This document shows, piece after piece, positions 1 to 9,080 of a stretch of 64,000 nt of DNA. Under the pieces are notes generated by a model. It was not told where the DNA came from. It did not search any database and worked only from the letters and a program-made list of their open reading frames with translations. Location of the stretch: NCBI RefSeq assembly GCF_024505145.1, contig NZ_JANIAA010000001.1, forward strand, positions 62,001 to 126,000. The letters run 5' to 3'. The translations under genes were made by a program, and so were the position numbers. Source of the stretch: Streptomyces rugosispiralis. Its GTDB lineage: Bacteria > Actinomycetota > Actinomycetes > Streptomycetales > Streptomycetaceae. Within the stretch, counting starts at the first letter, position 1, and the number at the start of each line of letters is the position of its first letter.

Positions 1-22
1 GACAGAGCCTGGCGGTACAAGC

Positions 23-2020
23 ATGACGAGCCCACTCGACTTCACCCGCTCCCCGTACACCGGATGGACACGGGAACACTGGGAGCGGCTCGCGGACCGG
101 ATGCTGACCGCCGTCGAGCCCTACCGCTCCCCCTGCGGCGCCCGGATAGACCTTCCCGGTCCGGTCAGCGCCGGCGGGCCGATCTCCGACGGCCTGGAGG
201 GATTCGCCCGCACGTTTCTGATCGCGGGCTTCCTCGTGGCCGGCCGCGGCGGTGACGATCCGCGGAACTACCTCGAGAGATACGCCAAGGGCCTGGCCGC
301 GGGCACGAATCCGGCGTCGCCGGAGGCCTGGCCACGTCCCGACGACGGGTTGCACCAGGCGAAGGTGGAAGCCGCTTCCATCGCGCTGAGTCTTCAGGCG
401 ACGCGGCCCTGGCTGTGGGACCGCCTGGACCCACGCGTTCGTGAGCAGACCGCCGACTGGCTGTCCGCCGTGCTGGGACAGTGGTATCCGCAGAACAACT
501 GGACATGGTTCCGCATCGTCGTGGAATCGTTCCTCCGCGAGGTCGGGGGCCCTTGGTCCGCCACGGAGATCGAGGAGAGCCTCGCCCTTCACGCATCGCT
601 ACGGGCGGCGAACGGCTGGCTGGCCGATGGGCACGGCCGGCTGTTCGACCACTACAACGGCTGGGCGCTGCACCTGTACCCGATGTTGTGGACGCGCCTG
701 TTCGACGTCACCGGAACACTGTGCCCCCAACCGCTCCGTGACCAGTGGGCCGCGGATCTGAGTCGATACACCGATGACGTACTGCGCCTCATCGGCGCCA
801 ACGGCGCACCCCTGTTTCAAGGTCGCAGCCTCACCTATCGCTTCGCCGCGGCCGCCCCACTGTGGGTGTCCGCGATCACCGATTCGGGCCGGCAACCGCC
901 GGGGCTGCTCCGGCGCGCGGCCAGCGGAATCGTCTCGCATTTCGCGACGCACGGGGCACTCGAACCGGACGGCCTGCTCAGCCTCGGATGGCACGGCCCC
1001 TGGCCCCGGATACGCCAGTCCTATTCGGGACCAGGCTCTCCGTACTGGGCGGCGAAAGGCATGCTCGGCCTCCTCCTTCCGTCCGACCACGCGGTGTGGG
1101 CCGACGTCGAGCGACCACTGCCCATCGAGACGGGCGACATCGCCCGTGTGGTCGAGGCACCCGGCTGGTTGGTGTCCGCCCGCCAGTCGGACGGCTTCGT
1201 CACCGTGCTCAACCATGGCACGGACATTTCGCGCCCCGGAGAGGCCGCCGCCGACTCCCCGCTCTACACCCGGCTCGGCTACTCCACGGCGACCTCGCCC
1301 CCGCTCACAGGCCCGTCCGTCACCAATCCGGTCGACAACACAGTGGTACTGCTGGACGCCACCGGCAGGGCCAGTCATCGAAGCGGGTTCCGTACGTTGC
1401 TCGCACAGGAACTGGCGGACGGTGTGCTCGTCGCCGCCTCGCAGGGGCCTGTGCACTGGATAGACGCAGCCGACGAGACCGGCCCGAACCCCGGAACGGG
1501 CCCCGCCGGTGCTGTCACCCCCGGCCCGGTCCTCACCGTCGCTTCCGTCGTTCGCGACGGTGTGGAGGTACGACTGGCGCGAGTCGATAGCCCGACATCG
1601 GCCGTGCGACTTCGCATCGGGGGTTGGCCCATCGCCTCCTCCAGCCCGCTCCGGTCGGACTCGGACACGTACGAGAAGCCCGTGATCGCCGAAGCAGCCA
1701 GCGACGATCTGCGCTCCTTCGTCCAGGGAGTACGTGGACTGGACGAAGCCGGCGTCGCCGTCGATCAGGGGTCCAGCCCCCTCGGTGAGTACACCGGCGT
1801 GCCGTGGCTCGCGACACGGACGGTATCTGCCGGTGACATCGTCGTCGCTGTGGTCGTACTGTCCCGCCAGGCCGACCACGGCCCTGCTCCCCTGGTGACG
1901 GTGGAAGACATGGCCGGCCAAGGAGACCGGATAGTCGTCTCCTGGCATAACGGCGAACCCACAACGCTCATGTTGCCCATGCACCCAACCGACGGGAAGG
2001 CGCAGACCACCAGTTACTGA
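23..2020 (+). CDS. DUF2264 domain-containing protein
   Basis: A 665-residue protein whose N-terminal half (about residues 12-370) matches my recollection of DUF2264, an alpha/alpha-barrel-like family found in polysaccharide-utilisation loci of actinobacteria and Bacteroidetes. Tryptophan-rich segments such as QNNWTWFRIVVESF (about 157-170) and HYNGWALHLYPM are typical. The C-terminal 280 residues are beta-rich. No signal peptide is visible, so it should act in the cytoplasm, probably on imported oligosaccharides. The ATG has only a weak upstream GGCGG, and the gene may belong to an operon that begins left of the window. The two Tat-exported carbohydrate enzymes downstream support a glycan role; the substrate is unknown. 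Confidence 0.8.
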   Translation: MTSPLDFTRSPYTGWTREHWERLADRMLTAVEPYRSPCGARIDLPGPVSAGGPISDGLEGFARTFLIAGFLVAGRGGDDPRNYLERYAKGLAAGTNPASPEAWPRPDDGLHQAKVEAASIALSLQATRPWLWDRLDPRVREQTADWLSAVLGQWYPQNNWTWFRIVVESFLREVGGPWSATEIEESLALHASLRAANGWLADGHGRLFDHYNGWALHLYPMLWTRLFDVTGTLCPQPLRDQWAADLSRYTDDVLRLIGANGAPLFQGRSLTYRFAAAAPLWVSAITDSGRQPPGLLRRAASGIVSHFATHGALEPDGLLSLGWHGPWPRIRQSYSGPGSPYWAAKGMLGLLLPSDHAVWADVERPLPIETGDIARVVEAPGWLVSARQSDGFVTVLNHGTDISRPGEAAADSPLYTRLGYSTATSPPLTGPSVTNPVDNTVVLLDATGRASHRSGFRTLLAQELADGVLVAASQGPVHWIDAADETGPNPGTGPAGAVTPGPVLTVASVVRDGVEVRLARVDSPTSAVRLRIGGWPIASSSPLRSDSDTYEKPVIAEAASDDLRSFVQGVRGLDEAGVAVDQGSSPLGEYTGVPWLATRTVSAGDIVVAVVVLSRQADHGPAPLVTVEDMAGQGDRIVVSWHNGEPTTLMLPMHPTDGKAQTTSY

Positions 2021-2326
2021 CCTTGTCTGTGTGATCGACGGCGTCGGTCCTGCCGTGCCTGCGGCGCATGGCGCGGTCGGCCTGAGCCACCGCGGCGCTC
2101 GGCAGTCGGCAAGATTGTCCGACAACTACCCAACATGATCCCGGCGTCAATCTCTCTGGCGAGGGATACGGTCTGCTGCAGGTTTCTGCTGCGGGTTTCT
2201 GCTGCGGGTTTCTGCTGCGGGTTTACGGACAGGTCGCCAGCGATAGGCGCCATAAGCTGCCTGCCTTCGCCTCAGCCGAAGAGATCGGAAGCGTAGGGCA
2301 CATCTCAGATCCCAGGGGAATTTACG
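2021..2326. other. Intergenic region, no gene seen
   Basis: About 300 bases between the DUF2264 gene and the GH99-like gene. Apart from a 13-bp tandem repeat I see no ORF with convincing codon use. It presumably contains the promoter of the GH99-like gene, but I cannot assign -35/-10 boxes. Confidence 0.5.
2183..2221. repeat. 13-bp tandem repeat, three perfect copies
   Basis: Three exact head-to-tail copies of TTTCTGCTGCGGG, preceded by a partial diverged copy. It lies 105 bases upstream of the GH99-like start. A slipped-strand repeat is the simplest explanation. Confidence 0.85.
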
Positions 2327-4066
2327 ATGACAGCGAATAATTCAGATTCCGCTCCTGCCGGCAAGCCGAGTCGCCGGGACATTCTCAGGGTGGCGACCGC
2401 GGTGTCGGGTGGTGCCGTCCTCGGCCTCGCGGTGCCGACTGCGGCTGTAGCTGCCGGGCGAGGACCACAAGCCCCCAAGACCCTGGTCGGGGCGATTCGA
2501 TGGGACGCCTGGGTGGGCGGAGATTCTCACTACGGAAGCGGCGTGAACCGTACGCTGTCGCCGGAGAAGTACCACTTCCGGCTTCCGTTCTATGCCGACA
2601 TCACGGTTCCGCGGCCAGTGTTGATCGACCAGAGCTTCGACGGCGAAACGACCGGTGCCACTCCTGCCGGTTGGGTCGTAAAGGCACCAACCGGTACCGA
2701 CGCGTCGGTCGTTGAGGTATCCGGGAGAACCGGCAAGTCCGTTCGGCTGCGGAGCTCGTCCGGGCCCACGGCGGCGACAATGGCCCACACGTTCTCCGCG
2801 CAGGCACGTGCTGTCACCGTGCAGTGGCAGTGGAAGGAGGCAGCCGCCGGCCAAGGGGCCCGCGCAAGCCTGAGCGGCGGCTCGTCTGTCGCCGTCGATC
2901 TGGCAACCCGGGGCGACGCCGGCGCCAAGGAACTTGTCCACCGTGCGCCTGACGGCTCTTGGAAAGTCGTCCAAGTCATCGAGAGCGATACGTGGTACTC
3001 GATCAAGATCGTCATCGATCCTGCGCCCCCCGAAGCTGCCGCGCCGTTCGTCGATATCTTCGTGGACGGGATACGGAAGGTGCGCAATGCGGCGTTCCGC
3101 GAATCCACGGCAGTGCTCGACACTCTCGTCTTCGGCACCAGCGAGGGCTCACCTTGCGAGCTCTACATCGACGATGTCAGTACACGGGTGACCGAGTCGG
3201 TCAACAGCGACGCCACGCTCCAGGGCGTCATGGACCAGGAGATCCAATACGCCAAGAATGCCGGAATCGACTACTGGGCTTTCCTCTATTATCCGCAGCA
3301 ACCGCTGGCCCGAGCCAGAGAGTTGTACCTTTCCAGCGAAAGAAGGGGGGATGTCAACTGGTGTGCCATATTGGATGGCAACTTCACCGGCAGCTATGCC
3401 ACGAATCTTCCGCGCCTCGTGGCACAGTTCAGCGAGCCTAATTACCAGTGCGTACTCGGTGGACGGCCACTCGTGTACTTCTTCAGTACGGCCACGGTGG
3501 ATCAGGTGGCCACGATGCGGGCCGCTTGTGCACAGGCTGGGCTACCTGATCCGTACATTGTGGTCATGGCGTGGACCGCACAGGGCGCGGCCGACCTCAA
3601 GGCCGCCGTGGGTGCCGACGCGGTCAGCCGCTACGCGACTGGCGAGCAAAATGGCCGGCCGTATTCTGAACTCGCCGACGCCGAAGCCGGCCTGTGGAAT
3701 CAGTATGCAACTGCGGCAGGAAACGTCGTCCCGACCGTTTCGACAGGTTGGGACAAGCGCACACGGTACGACTATCCGCTTTCCTGGGAGCCCAACTATA
3801 CGGGGTTCAAGAATGAGTGGACACAACAGGCAACACCTAATGAAATCGCAACACACCTGCAAGGCGCCGTGCGCTGGAACCATAGCCATCCGGACAATGC
3901 GTCGGCCAACACGGTCCTCATCTACGCCTGGAACGAATTCGATGAAGGCGGCTGGATCTGCCCGACGCTGTTCGAAATCAGGGACGCGGGCAGGCCGCTA
4001 CGTCTGGACGCCATCGCAGAAATACCTCGAACCAGTTCCGGAACACTGGGGCGACCGACCCTCTGA
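2327..4066 (+). CDS. Tat-exported GH99-like (WbsX-like) glycoside hydrolase with an inserted LamG-like domain
   Basis: 579 residues. A twin-arginine signal (SRRDILRV near residue 15, hydrophobic stretch, AVAA cleavage region) predicts secretion. The core resembles GH99-like/WbsX domains: an early segment near residues 55-100 (AIRWDAWVGG), GIDYWAFLYY near 315 and the C-terminal YAWNEFDEGG near 533, where the family usually has a YNEW-type acidic motif. Residues about 105-275 form a beta-rich insertion ending in LYIDDVS, like a LamG/concanavalin-type module, which could bind sugar. A role as an endo-acting alpha-glycosidase is inferred from fold only. The SD-like AGGGGA precedes the ATG. It is followed by a second Tat-exported carbohydrate enzyme. 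Confidence 0.7.
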   Translation: MTANNSDSAPAGKPSRRDILRVATAVSGGAVLGLAVPTAAVAAGRGPQAPKTLVGAIRWDAWVGGDSHYGSGVNRTLSPEKYHFRLPFYADITVPRPVLIDQSFDGETTGATPAGWVVKAPTGTDASVVEVSGRTGKSVRLRSSSGPTAATMAHTFSAQARAVTVQWQWKEAAAGQGARASLSGGSSVAVDLATRGDAGAKELVHRAPDGSWKVVQVIESDTWYSIKIVIDPAPPEAAAPFVDIFVDGIRKVRNAAFRESTAVLDTLVFGTSEGSPCELYIDDVSTRVTESVNSDATLQGVMDQEIQYAKNAGIDYWAFLYYPQQPLARARELYLSSERRGDVNWCAILDGNFTGSYATNLPRLVAQFSEPNYQCVLGGRPLVYFFSTATVDQVATMRAACAQAGLPDPYIVVMAWTAQGAADLKAAVGADAVSRYATGEQNGRPYSELADAEAGLWNQYATAAGNVVPTVSTGWDKRTRYDYPLSWEPNYTGFKNEWTQQATPNEIATHLQGAVRWNHSHPDNASANTVLIYAWNEFDEGGWICPTLFEIRDAGRPLRLDAIAEIPRTSSGTLGRPTL

Positions 4067-4177
4067 CGTTTCCGCGAACCCGCTCAGCCACAGGCCGATG
4101 AACTGGTTGTGGCTATTTGGGCCCAAGACGCGCCCCTGGACCTCGTAGGCGTAAAACACATCAAAGGAGACGGCGGT

Positions 4178-5344
4178 ATGCCTGAACGAGATGACGAGCC
4201 CGGAGAGAGAGGCACCGGCGGGATCGGCCGGAGGGTGCTGCTCAAAGCAGCGCCAATCGCTGCGGGCGGGATTGTTCTGGGTACACCCAGTCCCGCAGTC
4301 TCGGCAGGGCGCCCTAGCGTCTCCATCCGCCCAGCAGCAACGTCCGAGACGCAACCGGCCTTTCACGCGGATGGTTCGGTGTCATACGCCGAGGGCTTGG
4401 TTCCGATGAGCGATAAGAATATCCGTTACCTGGGCCGGTGGAGAGAAAAACCGAACGGATACGTTAACGGATACTACGAAAGCGGCCTCGAACTCAGCTT
4501 TACGGGAACCTCCCTTTCCGTGGCGCTTGAGGATGTTTGCAGGCTTCTCTACAGCGTGGACGGAGGAGCATTCCAGCGAAATATCAACGCGAAGGACACT
4601 TTGACCATCGCATCGGGCCTCAAAGAAGGGGAGCACTCGATGCGGATCTATTCGGAGTACCAGCAATCCTTCCCGAGAATGAAGTACTGTCAGATCGACC
4701 ATGGCGCAAGCACGACACCCTTCACAAAAAGACCAACCATGGAGTTTGTAGGGGATTCCATTTCGGTGGGGTACATCGGGCCAGGACTGGTCAATTCGCT
4801 CGGGAATTCGTTCAGTTTCAGGACACCTGAACTGCTGAACCTTTCGCATAACACCGTTGCATTTGGAGGGATAGCGGTGGCGGCGGGGTCCGGCGGGCCG
4901 GACACGACAGGGATGGTGAGCCGCTACACCAAGCTGTCGGAATACACCCCGGGCGAATCGAGTGTTCCGGAATGGGACACCTCGCAGTACACACCCGACT
5001 ATCTTGTGATCAATCTCGGCACAAACGACCCTTCAACCGGTGAAAAGGCGCAGAATTTCAAGCCTGCATATACCGCCTTCCTCGAAAACGCGAGGGCGTA
5101 CTACCCAGACGCGACGCTCTTCGCAATGTCCCCCTTCAACGGATCTCACAGGAATGAGATATCCGAAATAGTGACCGCAAGAAATTCCACCGGGGATGCG
5201 AAGGTGATATACATCGATACGTCCGGTTGGATTGATATCGCGACAGAGACAACGGACGGCACCCATCCAACCATCGCCGCCCAGGAGAAGATTTCCGTCA
5301 ACCTGGCGACTTCAGTTCAGAAATACTTGACTGCGCGGCATTGA
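4178..5344 (+). CDS. Tat-exported SGNH/GDSL carbohydrate esterase (CE2-like)
   Basis: 388 residues from the ATG preceded by AAAGGAGA; an in-frame ATG 69 bases upstream lacks a ribosome site and would bury the Tat motif (GRRVLLKAA). The N-terminal beta domain (about 65-185) resembles the jelly-roll of CE2 esterases. The SGNH hydrolase domain follows: GDS at 192-194 with Ser194 as nucleophile, GTND as block III, and DGTH with Asp360/His363. CE2 enzymes remove acetyl groups from polysaccharides; the acyl group and polymer here are not known. The gap of 111 bases after the GH99-like gene suggests joint expression. Confidence 0.78.
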   Translation: MPERDDEPGERGTGGIGRRVLLKAAPIAAGGIVLGTPSPAVSAGRPSVSIRPAATSETQPAFHADGSVSYAEGLVPMSDKNIRYLGRWREKPNGYVNGYYESGLELSFTGTSLSVALEDVCRLLYSVDGGAFQRNINAKDTLTIASGLKEGEHSMRIYSEYQQSFPRMKYCQIDHGASTTPFTKRPTMEFVGDSISVGYIGPGLVNSLGNSFSFRTPELLNLSHNTVAFGGIAVAAGSGGPDTTGMVSRYTKLSEYTPGESSVPEWDTSQYTPDYLVINLGTNDPSTGEKAQNFKPAYTAFLENARAYYPDATLFAMSPFNGSHRNEISEIVTARNSTGDAKVIYIDTSGWIDIATETTDGTHPTIAAQEKISVNLATSVQKYLTARH

Positions 5345-5424
5345 ACGCGTGACGCCCCTCGGATTCGGCGGCGGTGGCGCGGCTGGTGAGCCAGGCTTTG
5401 CGTAGTTCAATCGCGGCCTGCCCA

Positions 5425-5868
5425 TTACCGAAGGCTTCTTCCGGCTCCCGCATGGAGGAGCCTGCGTTCTTCCGCTCGATGGCGGTCGCAATCCGCGGGT
5501 CGAGGACCCGTTCCGGCCTGCTGGCCTGACGCTCCGCCCGGCACCTCGGTGTTGGCCGCCGCGATCAGCTTCGGCGTGCTCCAGCGCAGCTTTATGTCGC
5601 CGTCGGTGGCCAGGGCGACCATGCCGCGTTCGGTCATCATCCGGGAGATCGCGGTGCCGAGTCCGAGCGGCCATCGGCGGTGCGTTCCCGGGCGGCGTCG
5701 GCGACCTGCCTCGTAGCGGCCACCGTGTCGGCGCCGCTCGGGTTCGCGCGGAACCAGCGGCGGTTTCTGCTCGGTCACGTACGCCCGCCGTGCCTCGGCT
5801 TCGGCTTCTTCCGTCCGGCCCAGCATCGCCAGGCCGCACCACCGGTACTCCGACACCGCCTGCTGCAC
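5425..5868 (-). pseudogene. Decayed fragment of a TPR-like/regulatory protein
   Basis: Reading on the minus strand, an SEYRWCGLAMLGRTEEAEAE segment followed by ARRAYVTEQ has the look of a tetratricopeptide-type helix pair. Downstream the likely protein sequence hops between frames, so at least one frameshift is present and no intact ORF remains. A related ARRAY-ATEQNRRWF segment occurs at about 33.1 kb, next to the second DUF4232 relic, so both are remnants of the same ancestral neighbourhood. Confidence 0.4.
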
Positions 5869-5918
5869 CGCCTGGAGCGCGGCCAGTCAGCGGAGTCAGA
5901 GGTGACGCTCCCCAGGAG

Positions 5919-6456
5919 TCACCAGTCGGTGAGGTCGATCAAACGGGAGCAGTGCGGGTCGTCGATTTCGCCGGGCACGGTCCGTTCCATCTCCTCGATC
6001 AGAGAGGGAAGTGCCGCGAGCAGGGCTGTCAGGGCACCGGACAGTCGTACATCGGCGGCGACCACATCGGTGTCTTCTTCGTGCCCGGGGCGGCGGGAGC
6101 GACCTGCGCGGGATCCACATGGATGGGAGCCGGCGGACCAGGCCATCGCCGCACAGCGGGCCGCTGGCCAGTCCACGCCCGGCCAGGATCGCCTCAGCAG
6201 TGTGGGAAGGCGCCGGGGTGGGAGGCCGGCGCGCGGCTTACGCCCCGGCCCGACCGCGGTTCTGGAGCGGCCATCGCGGCCCCACTGCCGGGTCCCGGCG
6301 CCATACGTACTGTCGCTCAGGTTCCACGGTCATGCCGAAGTCGCACAGGGTCGGCTGTACCTCGGTCAGCCACCAGTCCCAGACAGGCTCCAGTTCGTCG
6401 GCCAGGCGCCGCGGCCCGCTCTGGCACGCGACGGCCTCGCCGTCCCGTGCCGTCAT
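5919..6456 (-). pseudogene. Possible frameshifted hypothetical gene
   Basis: Two minus-strand pieces with plausible protein character: 6456-6238 (EPVWDWWLTEVQPTLCDFG, then VWRRDP and PRWPLQNRG) and 6176-5919 (LTALLAALPSLIEEMERTVP ending in IDLTDW). They are in different frames and probably derive from one gene. I do not recognise the family. Confidence 0.35.
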
Positions 6457-6565
6457 CGGGCGACCGACAACCCGGTCGGCGGCCAGCGCGCCGAAGAGTA
6501 AAGAACGAGGAAGGAGCCTGTGACCGTAGGCGTGGTAGCCGAAGCGGATCCGTGGAGTGGAAAGT

Positions 6566-6601
6566 CCGCTGCCCTGGTGCCGTCACACACCAGGGCAGCG
6601 G
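6566..6601. terminator. Perfect 14-bp hairpin downstream of DUF4232 relic A
   Basis: CCGCTGCCCTGGTG at 6566-6579 and its exact complement at 6588-6601, with an 8-base loop. It lies just past the stop of the minus-strand relic, as a terminator would. The same hairpin recurs at 32230-32265. Confidence 0.7.
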
Positions 6602-6637
6602 GGCTAGTGGATCCTCATGGCACAGCTGGGCGCTGGT

Positions 6638-6845
6638 CAGCCGATGGGGTTGACGAAGGTGCCGGGGTGGGTGGCGCTGCGCTGGTCGACGAGGCTGTCG
6701 CTCTCCCAGGGGCCACTCGATCTTGAGGGCCCTGGTCTGGGAAACCACCGATCCTGCAGGAATAGGAGCCCTTGTTCATCAGGACAATGGTGGCGGTCGT
6801 CCCGCCTTCCGCCGCCCCACTAACGTCCGGCTGACACGACAGTGA
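6638..6845 (-). pseudogene. DUF4232-like lipoprotein relic, copy A (middle and C-terminal pieces)
   Basis: The minus strand reads CQPDVSGAAEGGTTATIVLM and SYSCRIGGFP, typical of the Cys-containing beta-sandwich of DUF4232 proteins, then after a deletion and frameshift LVDQRSATHPGTFVNPIG and a stop. The signal peptide and most of the domain are missing. Copy B at 32.3-32.9 kb keeps the lipoprotein signal and a different internal part. Both share the downstream hairpin and an upstream block ending GACGCCAAGGG. Confidence 0.6.
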
Positions 6846-7023
6846 CCAGGGAAAAGACGCCAAGGGGTCACGCCCGGTCGCGCGGCGGTCACCCGCACGG
6901 GGCCTCCGGGGGCACGGGAGGCGCTCGGCACATCAGCCGCGGTCTGCCCGCCCCGTGGTCGCTCCTCACCGGTGCAGCGACCACGGGGTGCTTCGGATGG
7001 CCTTGCGCGCAGAGAGTGGCCCT

Positions 7024-7410
7024 TTACACCCAGGCCACGGCGGTGCCGGAGCAGCGCCGCCCACTGCCGCCGTAGATCGAGTGGTCGCAGATGAAGAACC
7101 GGATCTCCTGTCCGGACTTCCAGGTCGAGGGGATGGCCCGGCTCGTGGACTGGCTGGTTTGGGCGATCCAGCCGTGGTTGTGGGTGAACGAGCTGCCGGT
7201 GGCCACGTTCGTCACGTACAGGGTCGCAGCGCGGTCATCGTCGTAGGTGTTGTCCCAGATGGTGAACCGGTTGGCAGCGCTGTCGTAGCGCGCACCCGTG
7301 GCATTGCCCGGTGACTGCACGTCGGTGATCGCTGCTTCCGCCGTTGACACGGAAGCCAGCGATATCACCGCAGCGGCCGCCAGAACTCCAATCGCACGGT
7401 ACCTGGACAT
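7024..7410 (-). CDS. Small secreted protein of unknown function
   Basis: 128 residues with a signal peptide (basic start, hydrophobic AAAAVISLASV, cleavage near AEA at 26-28). The mature part is about 100 residues, beta-rich, with two cysteines near the C terminus (FICDHS and RRCSG) that may form a disulfide. The start is supported by a GGGGGA ribosome site 5 bases upstream. It resembles small secreted Streptomyces beta proteins in style, but I do not recognise the family. A 12-bp inverted repeat lies about 85-125 bases upstream. Confidence 0.7.
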   Translation of the reverse strand: MSRYRAIGVLAAAAVISLASVSTAEAAITDVQSPGNATGARYDSAANRFTIWDNTYDDDRAATLYVTNVATGSSFTHNHGWIAQTSQSTSRAIPSTWKSGQEIRFFICDHSIYGGSGRRCSGTAVAWV

Positions 7411-7901
7411 TGATTTCCCCCTTTTTGGAATGGAGTGGACTCGTGCCCTGACAATCTCAGGCGCGCCAAACCGCTGGTCAAGGCGCTGTGCTTGTCCCGG
7501 ACATGTCCCGGACAGGCCGGTACATGTCCGGGACGCCGATGGGGCCGAGACTCTCAGCGACGTTCCGCTCGAGCGGAATGCCTTCATCACCTGGGGCACC
7601 AGCACCGAGATCGTCAGCCGTTCCGGCAAGGCGGGATGACCATGATCAATCTCAGCGCCAACCGCAGTTTCATCGTCGAGACGCTGCCGGGCCCTGGGCC
7701 GCTTCCCTCCTGGGTTCGGAGGCGTGACCACAGCGGCGCCTGTCGGCCATCCTTCGTCCGCCGCTGTGTGCGGTGGCGGACAGCGGCGGACCGCGCTGGG
7801 ATTGGTCATGGCGGCCGGTCGGCCTCCTACCGGGTCGATGACTGCCCCCACCGGGCGCGATGCCCGCTCCCTGAGCGTCCCCCTACTCGGAGGAGTCCCT
7901 C
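7411..7901. other. Intergenic region with a possible lost-gene 3' end
   Basis: Besides the inverted repeat at 7494-7534, about 7535-7639 has coding-like third positions (reading SDVPLERNAFITWGTSTEIV, then a stop at 7637-7639) but no start or upstream body. It may be the tail of a deleted gene. The remainder shows nothing convincing. Confidence 0.35.
7494..7534. promoter_or_regulatory. 12-bp inverted repeat, candidate operator of the small secreted protein
   Basis: GTCCCGGACATG at 7494-7505 is exactly complementary to CATGTCCGGGAC at 7523-7534, and an extra TCCCGGAC lies in the spacer. It sits 84-124 bases upstream of the minus-strand start at 7410. The repeated half-site suggests a dimeric regulator. 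Confidence 0.5.
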
Positions 7902-8822
7902 ATGCAAGCCATCACCGTCCAGGACCGCGACGCCGGTGTCAGCGGCCTGACCCTCTCCGATGTGCCCCACCCGCGCGCCGCGGAGAACGACGTGATCGTG
8001 GAGGTTCACGCCGCCGGATTCACCCCGGGCGAACTGGACTGGCCCGGCACCTGGACCGACCGGGCCGGCCGTGACCGGACCCCGACCGTGCCCGGCCACG
8101 AGCTGTCCGGGGTGATCACCGAGCTCGGCTACGGCACCACCGGCCTGACGGTCGGGCAGCGCGTGTTCGGTGTGACCGACTGGGCCCGCAACGGCACGCT
8201 GGCCCAGTACACGGCGGTCGAGGCCCGCAACCTCGCCCCGCTCCCGGCCGATGTCGACCACCTCACGGCCGCCGCGCTGCCGATCTCCGGGCTCACCGCC
8301 TGGCAGGCCCTGTTCGACCACGCCCACCTGATCACCGGCCAGAGCGTGCTCATCCACGGCGCAGCGGGCGGCGTCGGCTCCATCGCCGTGCAGCTGGCCC
8401 GCGAGGTCGGCGCCCGGGTGATCGGCACCGGCCGGGTCGGTGACCGCGACACCGCCCTCGGCCTGGGCGCGGACGCCTTCGTCGACCTCCAGGCCGAGGG
8501 GCTGGCGGACATCGGCGAGGTCGATGTGGTGCTCGACGTGATCGGCGGCGAGATCCTCGAACGCTCTACCGCACTGGTCCGCCCCGGCGGCACCCTGGTC
8601 ACCATCGCCGAGCCGGTCACCGTGCACCCCCGCGACGGGCGAGCCGTCTTCTTCGTCGTCGAACCCGACCGGGCCTGTCTGTCCGACCTCGCCCAGCGGC
8701 TGCGGGACGGCCGCCTCAAGCCGATCGTCGGCACCGTCCGGCCGCTCGCCGAGGCAGCCTCCGCGTTCACGCCGGACAAGCGCGTCCCCGGCAAGACGAT
8801 CATCCGCGTCAGCGAAGACTGA
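7902..8822 (+). CDS. MDR-family NADP-dependent oxidoreductase (quinone-oxidoreductase-like)
   Basis: 306 residues. The N-terminal GroES-like domain (about 25-115) carries GHELSGVITELG, and the Rossmann domain has the nucleotide-binding AAGGVGS near residue 153. Zinc-ligand cysteines are absent, which places it with zinc-independent quinone oxidoreductases rather than alcohol dehydrogenases. A GGAGGAG ribosome site lies 7 bases before the ATG. It stands alone, with a decayed cupin gene behind it. The physiological substrate cannot be deduced. Confidence 0.85.
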   Translation: MQAITVQDRDAGVSGLTLSDVPHPRAAENDVIVEVHAAGFTPGELDWPGTWTDRAGRDRTPTVPGHELSGVITELGYGTTGLTVGQRVFGVTDWARNGTLAQYTAVEARNLAPLPADVDHLTAAALPISGLTAWQALFDHAHLITGQSVLIHGAAGGVGSIAVQLAREVGARVIGTGRVGDRDTALGLGADAFVDLQAEGLADIGEVDVVLDVIGGEILERSTALVRPGGTLVTIAEPVTVHPRDGRAVFFVVEPDRACLSDLAQRLRDGRLKPIVGTVRPLAEAASAFTPDKRVPGKTIIRVSED

Positions 8823-8835
8823 GCGAGAAAGCCCC

Positions 8836-9080
8836 CGTGTCCCGCATACGCCCCGTTCCGCCCTGACCGCCCTGCTCGCCACCGCCCTGCTCGCCACCGG
8901 CCTGCTCGCCACCGGCCCGCTCGCCACCGGCCCGCTCCTCGGCCGCCGAACACACCGACGCCGACAAGCCCGCCATTCCGCCTCTGCGGCCGCCACCACG
9001 ACAGCCGCCTCCACGTAACCGTCCGAGACACTCGCCCCGCTCCTCGAGCGGGCCCTGCCGAATGCCAAGGGCAAGGCGTT
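8836..9080 (+). pseudogene. Relic of a secreted cupin-type protein
   Basis: Frame pieces read LTALLATALLATGLLATGPL (an expanded signal-peptide core), then in another frame AEHTDADKPAIP, and in a third SETLAPLLERALPNAKGKAF. The last piece resembles the start of small Streptomyces cupin proteins, but the cupin beta barrel itself is absent. The signal region consists of repeated CTCGCCACCGGC-like units. Assignment rests on one short match. Confidence 0.4.

Noticed and set aside
599..2125. 508-codon minus-strand ORF opposite the DUF2264 gene
   Set aside because: Pure antisense shadow caused by high GC; low-complexity product and no ribosome site.
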